Assembly (NCBI GenBank): GCA_017302575.1
Contig: JAFLDD010000001.1
Span: forward strand, 521,988-585,987
Reading direction: 5' to 3'
DNA length: 64,000 bases
Source: Alphaproteobacteria bacterium
Lineage (GTDB): Bacteria > Pseudomonadota > Alphaproteobacteria > Rickettsiales > UBA3002
The stretch's first letter is position 1, and every line of letters starts with the position of its first letter. Below, in pieces: positions 7,489-16,919 of the stretch. The notes beneath the pieces are model-generated. The model was not told the DNA's origin and did not search any database. It saw nothing but the letters and a program-made list of their open reading frames with translations. A program made the position numbers and the translations under genes.

Positions 7489-9480
7489 ATGATATCCGCC
7501 CACGATTCGATGCAACCAATGACAAGCCGTGCGGCTTCTAGCCTAGCTGGAAGTATTCGCGTGGCTGGGGATAAGTCCATCTCGCATCGCGCGCTCATGC
7601 TTGCTTCGCAGGTGATTGGCACTACCACGATTCATGGCCTTTTGGAGGGCGAAGATGTTCTTCGCACTGCCGATGCTCTTCGCAGTTGCGGTGTGGATAT
7701 CAAGAAGCAAATGGATGGCTCATGGGTCGTTCATGGCGTTGGGATTGGGGGGCTTTCGGAGCCGAATGATGTCTTGGATATGGGCAACGCTGGAACAGGG
7801 GCACGCCTGATGATGGGGTTATTGACGCCCTACCCCTTTACTTCACATTTCACGGGTGATGACAGTTTAAGAAGCCGCCCTATGCAGCGCGTGATTACCC
7901 CATTATCGCAAATGGGCGGTGACTTTCTCACCAAAGAAGGTGGCAAATTACCCATTGCACTTAAAGGTGCAAAACACCCTATGCCGATTTCGTATGAATT
8001 GCCCGTAGCATCGGCGCAGGTGAAGTCGGCGGTGATGCTTGCGGCACTCAATACGCCTGGCACCACAACCGTGATTGAAAAAGAAGCGACCCGCGACCAC
8101 ACCGAGCGCATGCTGAATTATTTCGGCATTCCCGTGAATGTCACTAAGCGCAGCGATGAGGCCACGATTATTGAAGTGACGGGGCAAATTGCACAGACCT
8201 ATCAAGACCGCGAATTTGAAGTGCCGTGCGACCCATCATCTGCTGCATTCCCGATGGTTGCGGCGCTACTCGTGCCTGATTCAGATATCACACTACAACA
8301 CGTGTGCTTGAACCCACTGCGCACGGGGCTTTTTGAAACCCTCAAAGAAATGGGTGCCGACATTACCATTTCCAATCAACGTGAAATTGGCGGCGAACTT
8401 GTTGGCGATATTCGCGTTCGCAGCAGCGCGTTGCAACCTGTTACCGTCCCTGCCTCACGCGCACCAAGCATGATTGATGAATACCCCATTCTAGCCATTG
8501 CAGCAGCCATGGCACATGGCCGCAGCGTGATGCATGGCCTCTCTGAATTGCGTGTAAAAGAGAGCAATCGCCTTTCGGCTATTATCGAAGGCTTGAATCG
8601 TTGCGGCATTGATGCACTTGAAGAAGGCGATAGCCTGATTGTTCACGGTCGCCACCAAGCACCTAAGGGTGGCTGCGTAATACCAACCCATTATGACCAC
8701 CGCATCGCGATGAGCTTTTTAGTGATGGGTCTAGTTAGCGAACAACCCATTACGGTGGATGATGGGCGTGCCATCGCTACGAGCTTTCCCAATTTCGTGT
8801 CACTGATGAAACAACTCGGCGCTAGTATTGTTACCACGAATGACAAAACCAAATCCCCCGCCCGCAGACTGGTTATCGCGGTGGATGGGCCCGCCGCCTC
8901 AGGCAAAGGAACCTTAGCGCGCCGCTTGGCCGACCATTTTGGGCTAGCCTATCTTGATACGGGTAGCCTTTACCGTGCGGTGGGTATGCGCGTCGTTTAT
9001 GCGAATAAAGACCCCAACGATGTTGCCGCCGTCATCGCTGCCGCGCGCTCCATTCAAGATCACGATTTGGCGAATCCCAAATTGCGTTCAGAGAAAATTG
9101 GCAAAGCGGCCTCCATCGTTTCGGCAATACCAGAAGTGCGCGAAGCCTTGCTTGAGTATCAGCGCAACTTTGCCAAACGCCCCTCTGGCGCTGTGCTGGA
9201 CGGGCGCGATATCGGCACGGTTGTCTGCCCCGATGCGGATGTGAAGCTCTTTATCACCGCCTCGATTGAAACGCGTACTGCTCGTCGTCACAAAGAACTT
9301 TCTGAAATGGGCGTGACCGTTGATTATGAATCCGTAAAAGAGGATCTACTGGAGCGCGATAAACGCGATTCCGAGCGCGCCGTTGCTCCCTTAAAACCCG
9401 CCAAAGACGCTGTCACCATTGATACTAGCAGCTTTACTGCCAATCAGGTGTTAGAAAAAACCCTTGAAATCATTGGCTAA
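7489..9480 (+). CDS. aroA-cmk: Fused EPSP synthase / cytidylate kinase
   Basis: One continuous reading frame of 663 codons joins two enzymes. Residues ~1-445 are 3-phosphoshikimate 1-carboxyvinyltransferase: VAGDKSISHRALML, MGNAGTGARLMMGLL, RPMQRVI, ELRVKESNRLSAI, PTHYDHRIAMSFLVMG. Residues ~458-663 are CMP kinase: P-loop GPAASGKGT near 467, LDTGSLYRAVG, LDGRDIGTVVCPDADVKLF. The linker is short (TTNDKTKSPARR). aroA, cmk and rpsA are often neighbours in proteobacteria; here the first two are fused. Start: ATG 7489 has AAAGG ten bases upstream; ATG 7510 is the alternative. Both catalytic halves look intact. Confidence 0.93.
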   Translation: MISAHDSMQPMTSRAASSLAGSIRVAGDKSISHRALMLASQVIGTTTIHGLLEGEDVLRTADALRSCGVDIKKQMDGSWVVHGVGIGGLSEPNDVLDMGNAGTGARLMMGLLTPYPFTSHFTGDDSLRSRPMQRVITPLSQMGGDFLTKEGGKLPIALKGAKHPMPISYELPVASAQVKSAVMLAALNTPGTTTVIEKEATRDHTERMLNYFGIPVNVTKRSDEATIIEVTGQIAQTYQDREFEVPCDPSSAAFPMVAALLVPDSDITLQHVCLNPLRTGLFETLKEMGADITISNQREIGGELVGDIRVRSSALQPVTVPASRAPSMIDEYPILAIAAAMAHGRSVMHGLSELRVKESNRLSAIIEGLNRCGIDALEEGDSLIVHGRHQAPKGGCVIPTHYDHRIAMSFLVMGLVSEQPITVDDGRAIATSFPNFVSLMKQLGASIVTTNDKTKSPARRLVIAVDGPAASGKGTLARRLADHFGLAYLDTGSLYRAVGMRVVYANKDPNDVAAVIAAARSIQDHDLANPKLRSEKIGKAASIVSAIPEVREALLEYQRNFAKRPSGAVLDGRDIGTVVCPDADVKLFITASIETRTARRHKELSEMGVTVDYESVKEDLLERDKRDSERAVAPLKPAKDAVTIDTSSFTANQVLEKTLEIIG

Positions 9481-9655
9481 TCTGTAGCCTTGGGCGTTAT
9501 TTTGTGCAAAAAAGCTTGCTTTTTGCCGATTCGAGCGTATGTAGGGCGTCCCTTGCGCGGGTGCGCAGGCGGAACGGTGCTCAAACCAAGAGAGCCAGGC
9601 GCGAAAACCGTTATTCACTCTAATGACTAACAGGCTCATGAGTAAGGTTATTAAT
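9481..9655 (+). promoter_or_regulatory. rpsA leader with stem-loops
   Basis: The 175-bp gap before rpsA holds a GCAAAAA/TTTTTGC inverted repeat (9506-9526) and a GC-rich hairpin CCTTGCGC/GCGCAGG with one bulge (9551-9569). An rpsA autoregulatory leader is known in gammaproteobacteria; a comparable role here is inference. No convincing sigma-70 promoter was picked out by eye. Confidence 0.4.
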
Positions 9656-11419
9656 ATGGCGTCTAGCGCAGCAATCCGTAAAAATGAATACAATGAAAAT
9701 GATTTCTCCACTGGTGAGAATTTCGCAGAATTATTTGAATCTTCAGCATCAGCAGCGCTGACTGAAGGCGCAGTAGTAAAAGGTACTATTGTTGCTATCG
9801 AGAACGACTTGGTAGTTGTTGATGTGGGTCTGAAGTCCGAAGGACGTATCCCACTACGCGAATTTGGTGCTGCAGCAGCAGACGTAAAAGTTGGCGATCA
9901 GTACGATATCTATATTGAGCGCTTTGAAAATAAAGCAGGCGAAGCTGGTCTCAGTCGCGAGAAAGCACTGCGCGAAGAAGCGTGGGTGAAACTCGAAGTG
10001 ATCCACAAACAAGGCGTTAAAGTAGATGGTACCATCTTCGGTCGCGTAAAAGGTGGTTTCACCGTGGATATCCAAGGCGCAGTAGCGTTCTTGCCTGGTT
10101 CACAAGTGGACATTCGCCCTATCAAAGACATCACCCCACTTATGGGCGTTAAGCAGCCATTCATGATCCTGAAAATGGATCGTCGTCGTGGCAACATCGT
10201 GGTTTCACGCCGCGCGGTTCTTGAAGAATCACGTGCAGAGACCCGTAACCAACTGCTCGATAAAATCTCGGAAGGCCAAACCCTCGACGGTATCGTTAAG
10301 AACATCACCGATTACGGCGCGTTCATCGATATGGGCGGTGTTGACGGTCTTCTCCACGTTACCGATATTTCGTGGAAGCGTATCAATCACCCATCTGAAG
10401 TATTCTCGATTGGTGACAGCGTTCGCGTGATCGTAACCAAATACGACCAAGACACCAAGCGCATCAGCCTCGGCATGAAGCAGCTTGAGAGCAACCCATG
10501 GGAAGGCGTTACCGGCAAGTTCGAAGTGGGCGCGCGTCTCAAAGGCAAAATCACCAACATCACCGATTACGGTGCGTTCGTTGAGCTCGATTCAGGCATT
10601 GAAGGCCTCGTGCACGTTTCAGAAATGAGCTGGACGAAGAAAAACGTTCACCCATCGAAACTGGTTTCGAATGGTCAGGAAGTTGAAGTGCAAGTGTTGG
10701 ATGTTGATACCAACAAGCACCGTATCAGCCTTGGTATCAAGCAGTGCGTTGATAACCCATGGGGTGCATTCGCAGCGTCGAACCACGAAGGTGACATCGT
10801 TGAAGGTGAAGTACGCAACATCACCGATTTCGGTCTGTTCGTAGGCTTGAGCGGTGACATTGACGGCCTCGTTCACCACAGCGACATTAGCTGGAACGAA
10901 GCGGGTGAAGAAGCTATCAAAGCCTTCAAAAAAGGTGACAAGGTTAAGGCACGCATTCTCATCGTTGATATCGAGAAAGAGCGCATCAGCCTTGGCATTA
11001 AGCAACTGACCGAAAATCCAAACAGCGAAGTGATGGAGCAGTTCAAAAAGAATGCTACCGTTACCTGTAAAGTCGTTGCCGTTGATAAAGACGGTATCGA
11101 GGTGGAATTGGCAGATGGCGTTAAGGCTTACATCAAGAAGAACGAGCTGTCGCGTGATCGCCAAGATCAACGCCCAGAGCGTTTCGCTGTTGGTGACCGC
11201 GTCGATGCTAAAGTGATTGGCTCTGACAAAAAGACGAGCCGCGTTCAAGTGTCGGTTAAGGCACTCGAAATGGACGAGCACAAGCGTGCGATCGAAGAAT
11301 ACGGTTCTTCGGATTCAGGCGCATCACTTGGTGACATCTTAGGTGCAGCACTCGCTGAGGGCGGCGCTAAGAAAAAAGGCAAAAAGTCGAAGAAAGATGA
11401 CGAAGAGGACGCAGCGTAA
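9656..11419 (+). CDS. rpsA: 30S ribosomal protein S1
   Basis: 587 residues in the usual proteobacterial size range. It contains six S1 (OB-fold) RNA-binding repeats, recognisable from the recurring NITDYGAFIDMGGVDGLLHVTDISW / [26 protein letters not shown] / NITDFGLFVGLSGDIDGLVHHSDISW pattern, and a Lys/Asp-rich tail. S1 helps load mRNA on the 30S subunit. ATG 9656 is preferred (AAGG 9 nt upstream, MASSAAIRKNEYNENDFS N-terminus) over an upstream ATG at 9623. It follows aroA-cmk and precedes sppA and ihfB, a conserved gene order. Confidence 0.97.
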   Translation: MASSAAIRKNEYNENDFSTGENFAELFESSASAALTEGAVVKGTIVAIENDLVVVDVGLKSEGRIPLREFGAAAADVKVGDQYDIYIERFENKAGEAGLSREKALREEAWVKLEVIHKQGVKVDGTIFGRVKGGFTVDIQGAVAFLPGSQVDIRPIKDITPLMGVKQPFMILKMDRRRGNIVVSRRAVLEESRAETRNQLLDKISEGQTLDGIVKNITDYGAFIDMGGVDGLLHVTDISWKRINHPSEVFSIGDSVRVIVTKYDQDTKRISLGMKQLESNPWEGVTGKFEVGARLKGKITNITDYGAFVELDSGIEGLVHVSEMSWTKKNVHPSKLVSNGQEVEVQVLDVDTNKHRISLGIKQCVDNPWGAFAASNHEGDIVEGEVRNITDFGLFVGLSGDIDGLVHHSDISWNEAGEEAIKAFKKGDKVKARILIVDIEKERISLGIKQLTENPNSEVMEQFKKNATVTCKVVAVDKDGIEVELADGVKAYIKKNELSRDRQDQRPERFAVGDRVDAKVIGSDKKTSRVQVSVKALEMDEHKRAIEEYGSSDSGASLGDILGAALAEGGAKKKGKKSKKDDEEDAA

Positions 11420-11435
11420 GCTGTGACCTCTGGTC

Positions 11436-12359
11436 ATGCCTTTTACACCTGACCAAATTATTGATCGAAAGCGCCTCAAAGCGCAGCTCGGACGTTGGCG
11501 ATTTATCGCTATCCTTGCTGGGTTTGGGGCGCTTTTTGCATTTCTCAATCCTGAGGAATTAGGTGTTTCCGTTGGCCAGTCATACATTGCGCGCATCACG
11601 ATCGATGGCGTGATGACCGACGACGAAAAGCGCGATGTGCTTATCGAAAAAATCAAAAACGACTCGAACGCAAAAGCAGTCATCGTACGTTTCGATACGC
11701 CAGGCGGCACTGCCTTGGCGGGTGAGGAAGTCTATTTGCAACTGCGTGACTTGGCGAAGAAGAAGCCAGTGGTAGCTGTTATGCGTACAGTCTGCGCTTC
11801 TGCGGGTTACATGTCGGCACTTGGTGCAGACTATATAATCGCACGCGAAAGCACGATTACTGGTTCAATCGGCGTGATGATGCAGTCCGTGGAAGTTAGC
11901 CGATTGGCTGATAAATTGGGCATCACCCCCATTACGATTAAGTCGGGCGAATTTAAAGATTCTCCCTCGCTCACCAAGCCATTTAGCGAACGTGAGCGCG
12001 CCATTGTCAGTGAAACAGTTGATGACGCTTACGCCTTTTTCGTTGGTTTGATGGCCGAACGCCGCAATTTGAACCTTATGACAGCCCGTAGGTTGGGTGA
12101 TGGCCGTGTTTATACAGGTCGCCAAGCCTATGCCCTTAAGCTCATTGATGGGCTGGGTGGCGACGCCGAAGCGGTTGCTTGGATGGCTAAAAATCGCCAG
12201 ATTCCTGCCACTTTGAAGGTTGTGGATAGTGAGCCAGAGCCAGAGTTTAAGACGATTCTAGAGAAACTCCAGCAGCTTACGAATGTAGAAATTTTCAGTT
12301 CCCTTACAGTTCCGCTTGACGGGCTAGTGAGCCTATGGCATCCTTCATCGCAGTTCTAA
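11436..12359 (+). CDS. sppA: Signal peptide peptidase SppA-type serine protease
   Basis: 307 residues, single N-terminal membrane anchor (about 21-39), then an S49/ClpP-like crotonase-fold domain. RFDTPGGTALAGEEVYLQLRDL, CASAGYMSALGADYI (nucleophile Ser ~122) and TITGSIGV are characteristic. The general-base Lys is probably in IKSGEFKDSPS (~174). Degrades cleaved signal peptides and other small membrane peptides. It is the short (36-kDa type) form. It starts 16 bp after rpsA. Confidence 0.9.
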   Translation: MPFTPDQIIDRKRLKAQLGRWRFIAILAGFGALFAFLNPEELGVSVGQSYIARITIDGVMTDDEKRDVLIEKIKNDSNAKAVIVRFDTPGGTALAGEEVYLQLRDLAKKKPVVAVMRTVCASAGYMSALGADYIIARESTITGSIGVMMQSVEVSRLADKLGITPITIKSGEFKDSPSLTKPFSERERAIVSETVDDAYAFFVGLMAERRNLNLMTARRLGDGRVYTGRQAYALKLIDGLGGDAEAVAWMAKNRQIPATLKVVDSEPEPEFKTILEKLQQLTNVEIFSSLTVPLDGLVSLWHPSSQF

Positions 12360-12382
12360 CGCGTTGAATTTGAGGAACAAAA

Positions 12383-12676
12383 ATGACGAAATCTGAACTT
12401 ATCCAGCGTCTCAGTAAGCGTTACCCTCACCTGTACCAGCGCGATATTGAAGTGCTGGTGAACACCATGTTCGACGAAATTTCTGACGCACTTTCAACTG
12501 GTGACCGTGTGGAGCTTCGTGGCTTTGGTGCTTTCTCGGTACGTACACGTGAAGCGCGCGCTGCTCGCAACCCCAAGAATGGTACGGTGGTTTCTGTGGG
12601 CACACGTCATGCGATTTATTTCCGCACTGGTAAAGAACTCCGTGAGCGCGTGACTAACGTCATTCCTAAAGACTAG
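12383..12676 (+). CDS. ihfB: Integration host factor beta subunit
   Basis: 97 residues, HU/IHF fold. [33 protein letters not shown] is the helical body and [29 protein letters not shown] the beta-arm region, with the intercalating Pro in RNPKNG. The rpsA-ihfB neighbourhood supports the beta-subunit call over HU. Bends DNA and acts in recombination, replication and transcription as a heterodimer with IhfA, which is not in the window. GAGGAACAAAA precedes the start. Confidence 0.95.
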   Translation: MTKSELIQRLSKRYPHLYQRDIEVLVNTMFDEISDALSTGDRVELRGFGAFSVRTREARAARNPKNGTVVSVGTRHAIYFRTGKELRERVTNVIPKD

Positions 12677-12678
12677 TT

Positions 12679-12951
12679 ATGCTTAAGCTATTAGCGCTGC
12701 TGTTTTATGCTGTGCTTGGCTTTGTGTGCGTTCTTTTCATTCTTTCCAATCGTGAACCTATTATCATTGGCATGTTCCCGTTTGCGGGTAGCCTTGAAGT
12801 ACCTGCCTATGCAGCGCTCGCTGCCATGTTTGGCGCAGGCCTTTTGATTGGTATTGTCTACGCTTTCAAAATTAATTTCCTGCGTCGCAGTGAAATTCGC
12901 CGCCTAAAGAAACAACTCAGCGCTTATCAAAAAGCTCATGCCCCTCATTAA
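12679..12951 (+). CDS. lapA: LapA (DUF1049) inner-membrane protein
   Basis: 90 residues with two transmembrane helices (about 3-22 and 41-63) and a basic cytoplasmic tail (RRSEIRRLKKQLSAYQK). NREPIIIGMFPF between the helices is typical of LapA. In E. coli LapA works with LapB/FtsH in controlling LpxC and LPS synthesis. It starts 2 bp after the ihfB stop and overlaps trpF by 14 bp. Confidence 0.85.
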   Translation: MLKLLALLFYAVLGFVCVLFILSNREPIIIGMFPFAGSLEVPAYAALAAMFGAGLLIGIVYAFKINFLRRSEIRRLKKQLSAYQKAHAPH

Positions 12952-13573
12952 AAATTGTGGGTTCAAAACCACCCATACAATTGATGTGGCGATAGAGTCA
13001 GGCGCTTCATTCATTGGCTTGGTTAGCCACCCTGCCTCACCTCGCCATGTGGATTTACGTTTAATGGCGGACCTCGCCGCTCATATTGGCGAACGCGCGG
13101 AACATGTTGCCGTATTGGTCAACCCACATGACACGCTGATCGATGACATCATGGCGCATTACACGCCGCATTATTGGCAGTTACACAATGTCACCAGCCC
13201 TGCCCGTATCATTGATATCCGCAAGCGCACGGGCGCTCACATCATCAGCGCCATTGCGATTCATGATGCGGATGATTTGGTGGGCGTGGATGGGATTATC
13301 CGTGAATCGGATTATGTGCTGTTCGACACCAAGCAGCACGGAAAAGATGGCGGCACAGGTAAATCCTTTAACTGGGACGTGCTAAACGGCCTTGTGATTG
13401 GCCGCCCATGGTTTCTGGCTGGCGGTTTGAACCCCGAAAACGTGGCCGATGCGATTCGTACCACCAAAGCACCGATGGTCGATGTTTCAACGGGAATTGA
13501 GTCCGCACCTGGCGAAAAATCCATTGAAAAGATTGCAGCCTTCAATAAGGCCGTGCTAAGTACCCGCGCATGA
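12938..13573 (+). CDS. trpF: Phosphoribosylanthranilate isomerase
   Basis: 211-residue TIM barrel. [25 protein letters not shown] corresponds to the family's hKICGhT start with catalytic Cys. The Asp of the acid/base pair lies in [41 protein letters not shown] and [15 protein letters not shown] form the phosphate-binding end. Catalyses the Amadori rearrangement in tryptophan synthesis. Translationally linked to lapA (14-bp overlap) and to trpB (ATGA overlap). The lapA-trpF-trpB-trpA order is common in alphaproteobacteria. Confidence 0.94.
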   Translation: MPLIKNCGFKTTHTIDVAIESGASFIGLVSHPASPRHVDLRLMADLAAHIGERAEHVAVLVNPHDTLIDDIMAHYTPHYWQLHNVTSPARIIDIRKRTGAHIISAIAIHDADDLVGVDGIIRESDYVLFDTKQHGKDGGTGKSFNWDVLNGLVIGRPWFLAGGLNPENVADAIRTTKAPMVDVSTGIESAPGEKSIEKIAAFNKAVLSTRA

Positions 13574-14763
13574 GCGCACTTCCAGATTCCAAAGGTCATT
13601 TCGGCCCTTATGGTGGCCGTTACGTGGCCGAGACCTTAATGCCCCTTATTTTGGAGGTGGAGCAAGGCTATGAAGCCATGCGCAAAGATACCTCCTTCAA
13701 AGCGCAATTCGATGATTTGATGAAACATTACGTGGGTCGCCCCTCGCCGCTTTATTTTGCTGAGCGTTTAACCGAGCACCTCAAAGGTGCAAAAATCTAT
13801 TTTAAGCGCGACGAGCTGAATCACACTGGCGCGCATAAAATCAATAACTGCATCGGTCAGATTTTGCTTGCGATTCGTATGGGCAAAAAGCGCATCATCG
13901 CCGAAACTGGTGCGGGTCAACATGGCGTTGCCACTGCCACGGTCTGTGCGCGATTTGGTTTGAAGTGCGTTGTCTATATGGGCGCGAAGGATATGGAGCG
14001 CCAGAAACCAAACGTATTCCGCATGAAATTATTAGGCGCGGAAATTGTTCCCGTTACCGCAGGCAATGGCACCTTGAAGGACGCTATGAATGAAGCGCTG
14101 CGTGACTGGGTAACGAATGTGCATGACACCTATTATCTGATTGGCACGGCCGCGGGTCCACACCCCTACCCTGCGATGGTGCGTGATTTTCAATCCGTCA
14201 TCGGCACGGAAGTAAAAGCAGAGATGCAATCACGCGAAGGTAAATTGCCTGACACCCTCGTTGCCTGCATTGGTGGTGGCTCAAATGCGATTGGTCTATT
14301 CCATCCCTTCCTCGACGATGCGAGCGTAAAACTCGTCGGTGTCGAAGCTGCTGGCAAAGGTTTGAACACGCATGAACATGCCGCTTCACTCACCAGTGGT
14401 TCGGCGGGTGTATTACATGGCTGCCGCACCTATTTGCTGCAAACGAACGATGGACAGATCGAAGAAGCACACTCCATTTCCGCAGGGCTTGATTACCCAG
14501 GTATTGGCCCTGAACACGCATGGCTTAAAGACCAAAAGCGTGTTGAATATGTTAGCGCAACAGATACACAGGCGCTTGACGCTTTCAAAACATTGGCTGC
14601 GCTTGAGGGTATTTTGCCTGCACTAGAGCCCGCACATGCACTCGCGCATGTGATCGAACGTGCACCGAAATTACCCAAAGACCATATTCTCGTCATGAAT
14701 CTCTGTGGTCGTGGCGATAAAGATATTTTCACGGTTGGCGAAGCGCTCGGAGTAAAACTATGA
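13570..14763 (+). CDS. trpB: Tryptophan synthase beta subunit
   Basis: 397 residues, PLP-dependent. [13 protein letters not shown] contains the PLP-binding Lys90; [16 protein letters not shown] and the PLP phosphate loop GGGSNAIG are intact, and the C-terminus [13 protein letters not shown] is diagnostic. Condenses indole with serine to tryptophan in the alpha2-beta2 complex. Start ATG overlaps the trpF stop (ATGA), stop overlaps the trpA start. Confidence 0.98.
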   Translation: MSALPDSKGHFGPYGGRYVAETLMPLILEVEQGYEAMRKDTSFKAQFDDLMKHYVGRPSPLYFAERLTEHLKGAKIYFKRDELNHTGAHKINNCIGQILLAIRMGKKRIIAETGAGQHGVATATVCARFGLKCVVYMGAKDMERQKPNVFRMKLLGAEIVPVTAGNGTLKDAMNEALRDWVTNVHDTYYLIGTAAGPHPYPAMVRDFQSVIGTEVKAEMQSREGKLPDTLVACIGGGSNAIGLFHPFLDDASVKLVGVEAAGKGLNTHEHAASLTSGSAGVLHGCRTYLLQTNDGQIEEAHSISAGLDYPGIGPEHAWLKDQKRVEYVSATDTQALDAFKTLAALEGILPALEPAHALAHVIERAPKLPKDHILVMNLCGRGDKDIFTVGEALGVKL

Positions 14764-15539
14764 GCCGCATTGCCGCCGCATTCGCCAAGTGCAAAGCCGA
14801 AAAACGCGCTGCGTTTATTCCCTTCATCATGGGCGGTGACCCAAGTATTGAGGCAAGCGCCAAATTGCTCGATGCACTGCCTGCAGCAGGTGCTGACATT
14901 ATCGAGCTTGGTATTCCCTTTTCTGACCCAATGGCGGATGGGCCTACCATTCAAGCTGCTGGCCTGCGTGCATTAGAGGCGGGCGCGACGCTTAAAAAGA
15001 TTATCGCCCTTGCTGCAGAGTTTCGCAAAAAACATGTAGACGTGCCCTTGGTGTTGATGGGCTACCTCAACCCCATTTTCATTTATGGTTACGACGCATT
15101 TGCGCGTGATGCAGCCGCAGCAGGTGTGGATGGTGTTATCATCGTCGATTTACCACCTGAGGAAGCTGCCGAGTTAGAACCACAACTCACCAAGGCGGGC
15201 ATTTCGCTGGTGCGTTTGATTGCGCCCACTTCCGTGCCAGAGCGTTTGCCGCTTCTGGTCAAAGGTGCGAGTGGGTATCTCTATTTTGTGTCTATCACTG
15301 GCATTACAGGTGCGGGCAGCGCAACGAATGCGGATATTGAAAAGAACATCGCCGCGATTCGCAAAGTTACCGATTTACCCGTTGCCGTGGGCTTTGGCGT
15401 AAAAACTACCGAACAAGTTAAAGCATTCGGTAAATTGGCGGACGGTGTAGTGGTCGGCTCTGCCATTGTTCAGAAGATTTTTGAACATAAGGGCGATGTG
15501 AAAGCTGTCAGCGCTTATGTTGCGTCACTCGCTAAATAA
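14760..15539 (+). CDS. trpA: Tryptophan synthase alpha subunit
   Basis: 259-residue TIM barrel. [15 protein letters not shown], the catalytic Glu in [26 protein letters not shown], catalytic Asp in [13 protein letters not shown] and phosphate-binding GFGVKT are present. Releases indole from indole-3-glycerol phosphate for channelling to TrpB. Last gene of the plus-strand run; its 3' end overlaps the convergent glutamine-synthetase-like gene by 25 bp. Confidence 0.98.
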   Translation: MSRIAAAFAKCKAEKRAAFIPFIMGGDPSIEASAKLLDALPAAGADIIELGIPFSDPMADGPTIQAAGLRALEAGATLKKIIALAAEFRKKHVDVPLVLMGYLNPIFIYGYDAFARDAAAAGVDGVIIVDLPPEEAAELEPQLTKAGISLVRLIAPTSVPERLPLLVKGASGYLYFVSITGITGAGSATNADIEKNIAAIRKVTDLPVAVGFGVKTTEQVKAFGKLADGVVVGSAIVQKIFEHKGDVKAVSAYVASLAK

Positions 15540-16270
15540 ATTTTCGCTGGCTTGCCATATTCTTGCTCAGGTGGCTCAATGCGATTCTCGAGCCCTTCCA
15601 GAATACCCAGTAATATAACCTCAATCACCTTGGCTGCGTCGGCATCTGCCCCTGCCATGCGATGTTCGATACGTTTGTTATAGGGGTCACGCTCCATAGG
15701 GATACGCAGCGCGCAATAACGGTTGTTCACGCCCCAACAATATTTACGCGGCACATGGTCATCATCATCATAACGGCGGTGTGATTCGGTCGTAGGGCAA
15801 AAAATTGCCATATCTTTTTCCAGCCGCGCCATGAGGCCGCCGAGCGAGAAACGCAGCGCTTCGCTCATGTCCTCGTCGGTTTTATGGTAGAGATTATTGC
15901 CCTCAGAATCCGTGAGGTTTACATGAATATGCAGACCACTCGATGGCTGGTCATCATAGGGCCGCGCTTGGAATGAATAGTCTACGCCTGAGTTTACTGC
16001 TTGTTCCTCAATCGTCGATTTAGCGAATAGCAGCCAATGTGAAAGCTGTTGCGGCGAACCCGTGCCCAGTACTAATTCGTATTGATGTTCGCCACGCTCT
16101 TTCTCAACGCGTAGCACGGGGATGGATTCTTTTTTGAGAGCATCAACAACAGGCGCCCAGAATGCATCCATCGTTTCAGGTGTGAGGGTTACATAACATT
16201 CAAGCTCCGCCCCCATGACGGGAGTAGCACCGAAGCGCGTGATGAGTTCGTTTTCTAACTTGAGCAACAT
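15515..16270 (-). CDS. Short glutamine-synthetase-like ligase lacking the N-terminal beta-grasp domain
   Basis: 251 residues. Glutamine-synthetase catalytic-fold motifs are present in order: GAELECYV (metal-binding Glu), GEHQYELVLG, GLHIHVNLTD (nucleotide/metal His), CWGVNNRYCALRIP (ATP/phosphate Arg region), IEHRMAGADADAAKV. The ~100-residue beta-grasp domain, which in ordinary GS oligomers completes the neighbour's active site, is absent, and the catalytic part is compact. It may be a GS-like ligase for another amine or a cooperating half. An in-frame TAG lies immediately before the ATG, so there is no upstream extension. The start codon and leader lie inside the inverted arm of the element at 16263-16534. 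Confidence 0.75.
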   Translation of the reverse strand: MLLKLENELITRFGATPVMGAELECYVTLTPETMDAFWAPVVDALKKESIPVLRVEKERGEHQYELVLGTGSPQQLSHWLLFAKSTIEEQAVNSGVDYSFQARPYDDQPSSGLHIHVNLTDSEGNNLYHKTDEDMSEALRFSLGGLMARLEKDMAIFCPTTESHRRYDDDDHVPRKYCWGVNNRYCALRIPMERDPYNKRIEHRMAGADADAAKVIEVILLGILEGLENRIEPPEQEYGKPAKIYLASDAT

Positions 16271-16534
16271 CTATAGCTCTATTTATCTTTTTCGTTCGAG
16301 TCAGAAATGGTGGAGTGATAGGAGAAAGGCTGCATGATGTAGTGATTCATACATCAAAGCCTTTCGACACCGCAATACCCCATTTCTGCCGAACCCGTAG
16401 GGCGGCATGAATTTTGATTTTTGCATCGTTGAATCCCTTGCGCTTATGCTGCGGCTAGGCGTCTGCGGTCTTCATCTCGCAGAAATCAAAATTTATTGCC
16501 GCGAAACAAGATAAATAGAGCTATAGAGGTTGCT
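16263..16534. repeat. Covarying palindromic element, copy 1
   Basis: Outer arms 16263-16289 and 16508-16534 are 27-bp inverted repeats with one mismatch. The left arm covers the ATG and next codons of the glutamine-synthetase-like gene; the right arm reaches the trxA stop. The core, read on the plus strand, begins TTCGTTCGAGTCA. It contains helix A (16302-16310/16380-16388), helix B (16324-16330/16359-16365), helix C (16335-16341/16350-16356, loop GTGATTCA) and helix E (16410-16420/16483-16493). A second copy with the same loops but different, still complementary, helix sequences is at 46048-46317. No ORF and no transposase is inside. Confidence 0.85.
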
Positions 16535-16859
16535 AGGCAGCAAGTACGCCGTTGAGCCACTCTACGAGTTGGCTTTTTGGTAGTGAGCCAACTTTAGTAG
16601 CTACAGGCTTGCCTTCTTTGAACACGATGAGGGTTGGAATACCGCGCACGCCGTATTTCTGAGGCGAGTCAGGGTTCTGGTCGATGTTCACTTTTGCCAC
16701 CGTCAGCTTGCCTGCATATTCATTGGCCAATTCGTCCAATACAGGCGAGAGCTGCTTGCATGGGCCACACCATTCTGCCCAGAAATCCACCAACACGGGT
16801 TGGCTACCTGCGGCTACGGTTGCGTCAAATTCGCTATCGGAAATGTGTTTGCTGGTCAT
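16533..16859 (-). CDS. trxA: Thioredoxin
   Basis: 108 residues, full-length thioredoxin with the redox motif [11 protein letters not shown], the cis-Pro in [12 protein letters not shown] and the buried charged residues of the fold. Cytoplasmic disulfide reductase. Lies directly downstream of addA on the same strand, as in many alphaproteobacteria (addB-addA-trxA). The copy-1 palindromic element begins at its stop codon. Confidence 0.97.
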   Translation of the reverse strand: MTSKHISDSEFDATVAAGSQPVLVDFWAEWCGPCKQLSPVLDELANEYAGKLTVAKVNIDQNPDSPQKYGVRGIPTLIVFKEGKPVATKVGSLPKSQLVEWLNGVLAA

Positions 16860-16919
16860 AATCTTCTCGCTGTTATTATTGTTAACTTAAGCAATAGATA
16901 AGCCCTTAAACCCCATGCG

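Noticed and set aside
10619..11281. 220-codon minus-strand ORF across rpsA
   Set aside because: Antisense shadow of a highly conserved gene; no start signal.
12920..12960. trp leader attenuator before trpF
   Set aside because: trpF overlaps lapA, leaving no room for a leader peptide and terminator.
16290..16303. TTCGTTCGAGTC in the palindromic elements resembles a tRNA T-loop
   Set aside because: The flanking bases do not form a T stem in either copy and no other tRNA arm is present.
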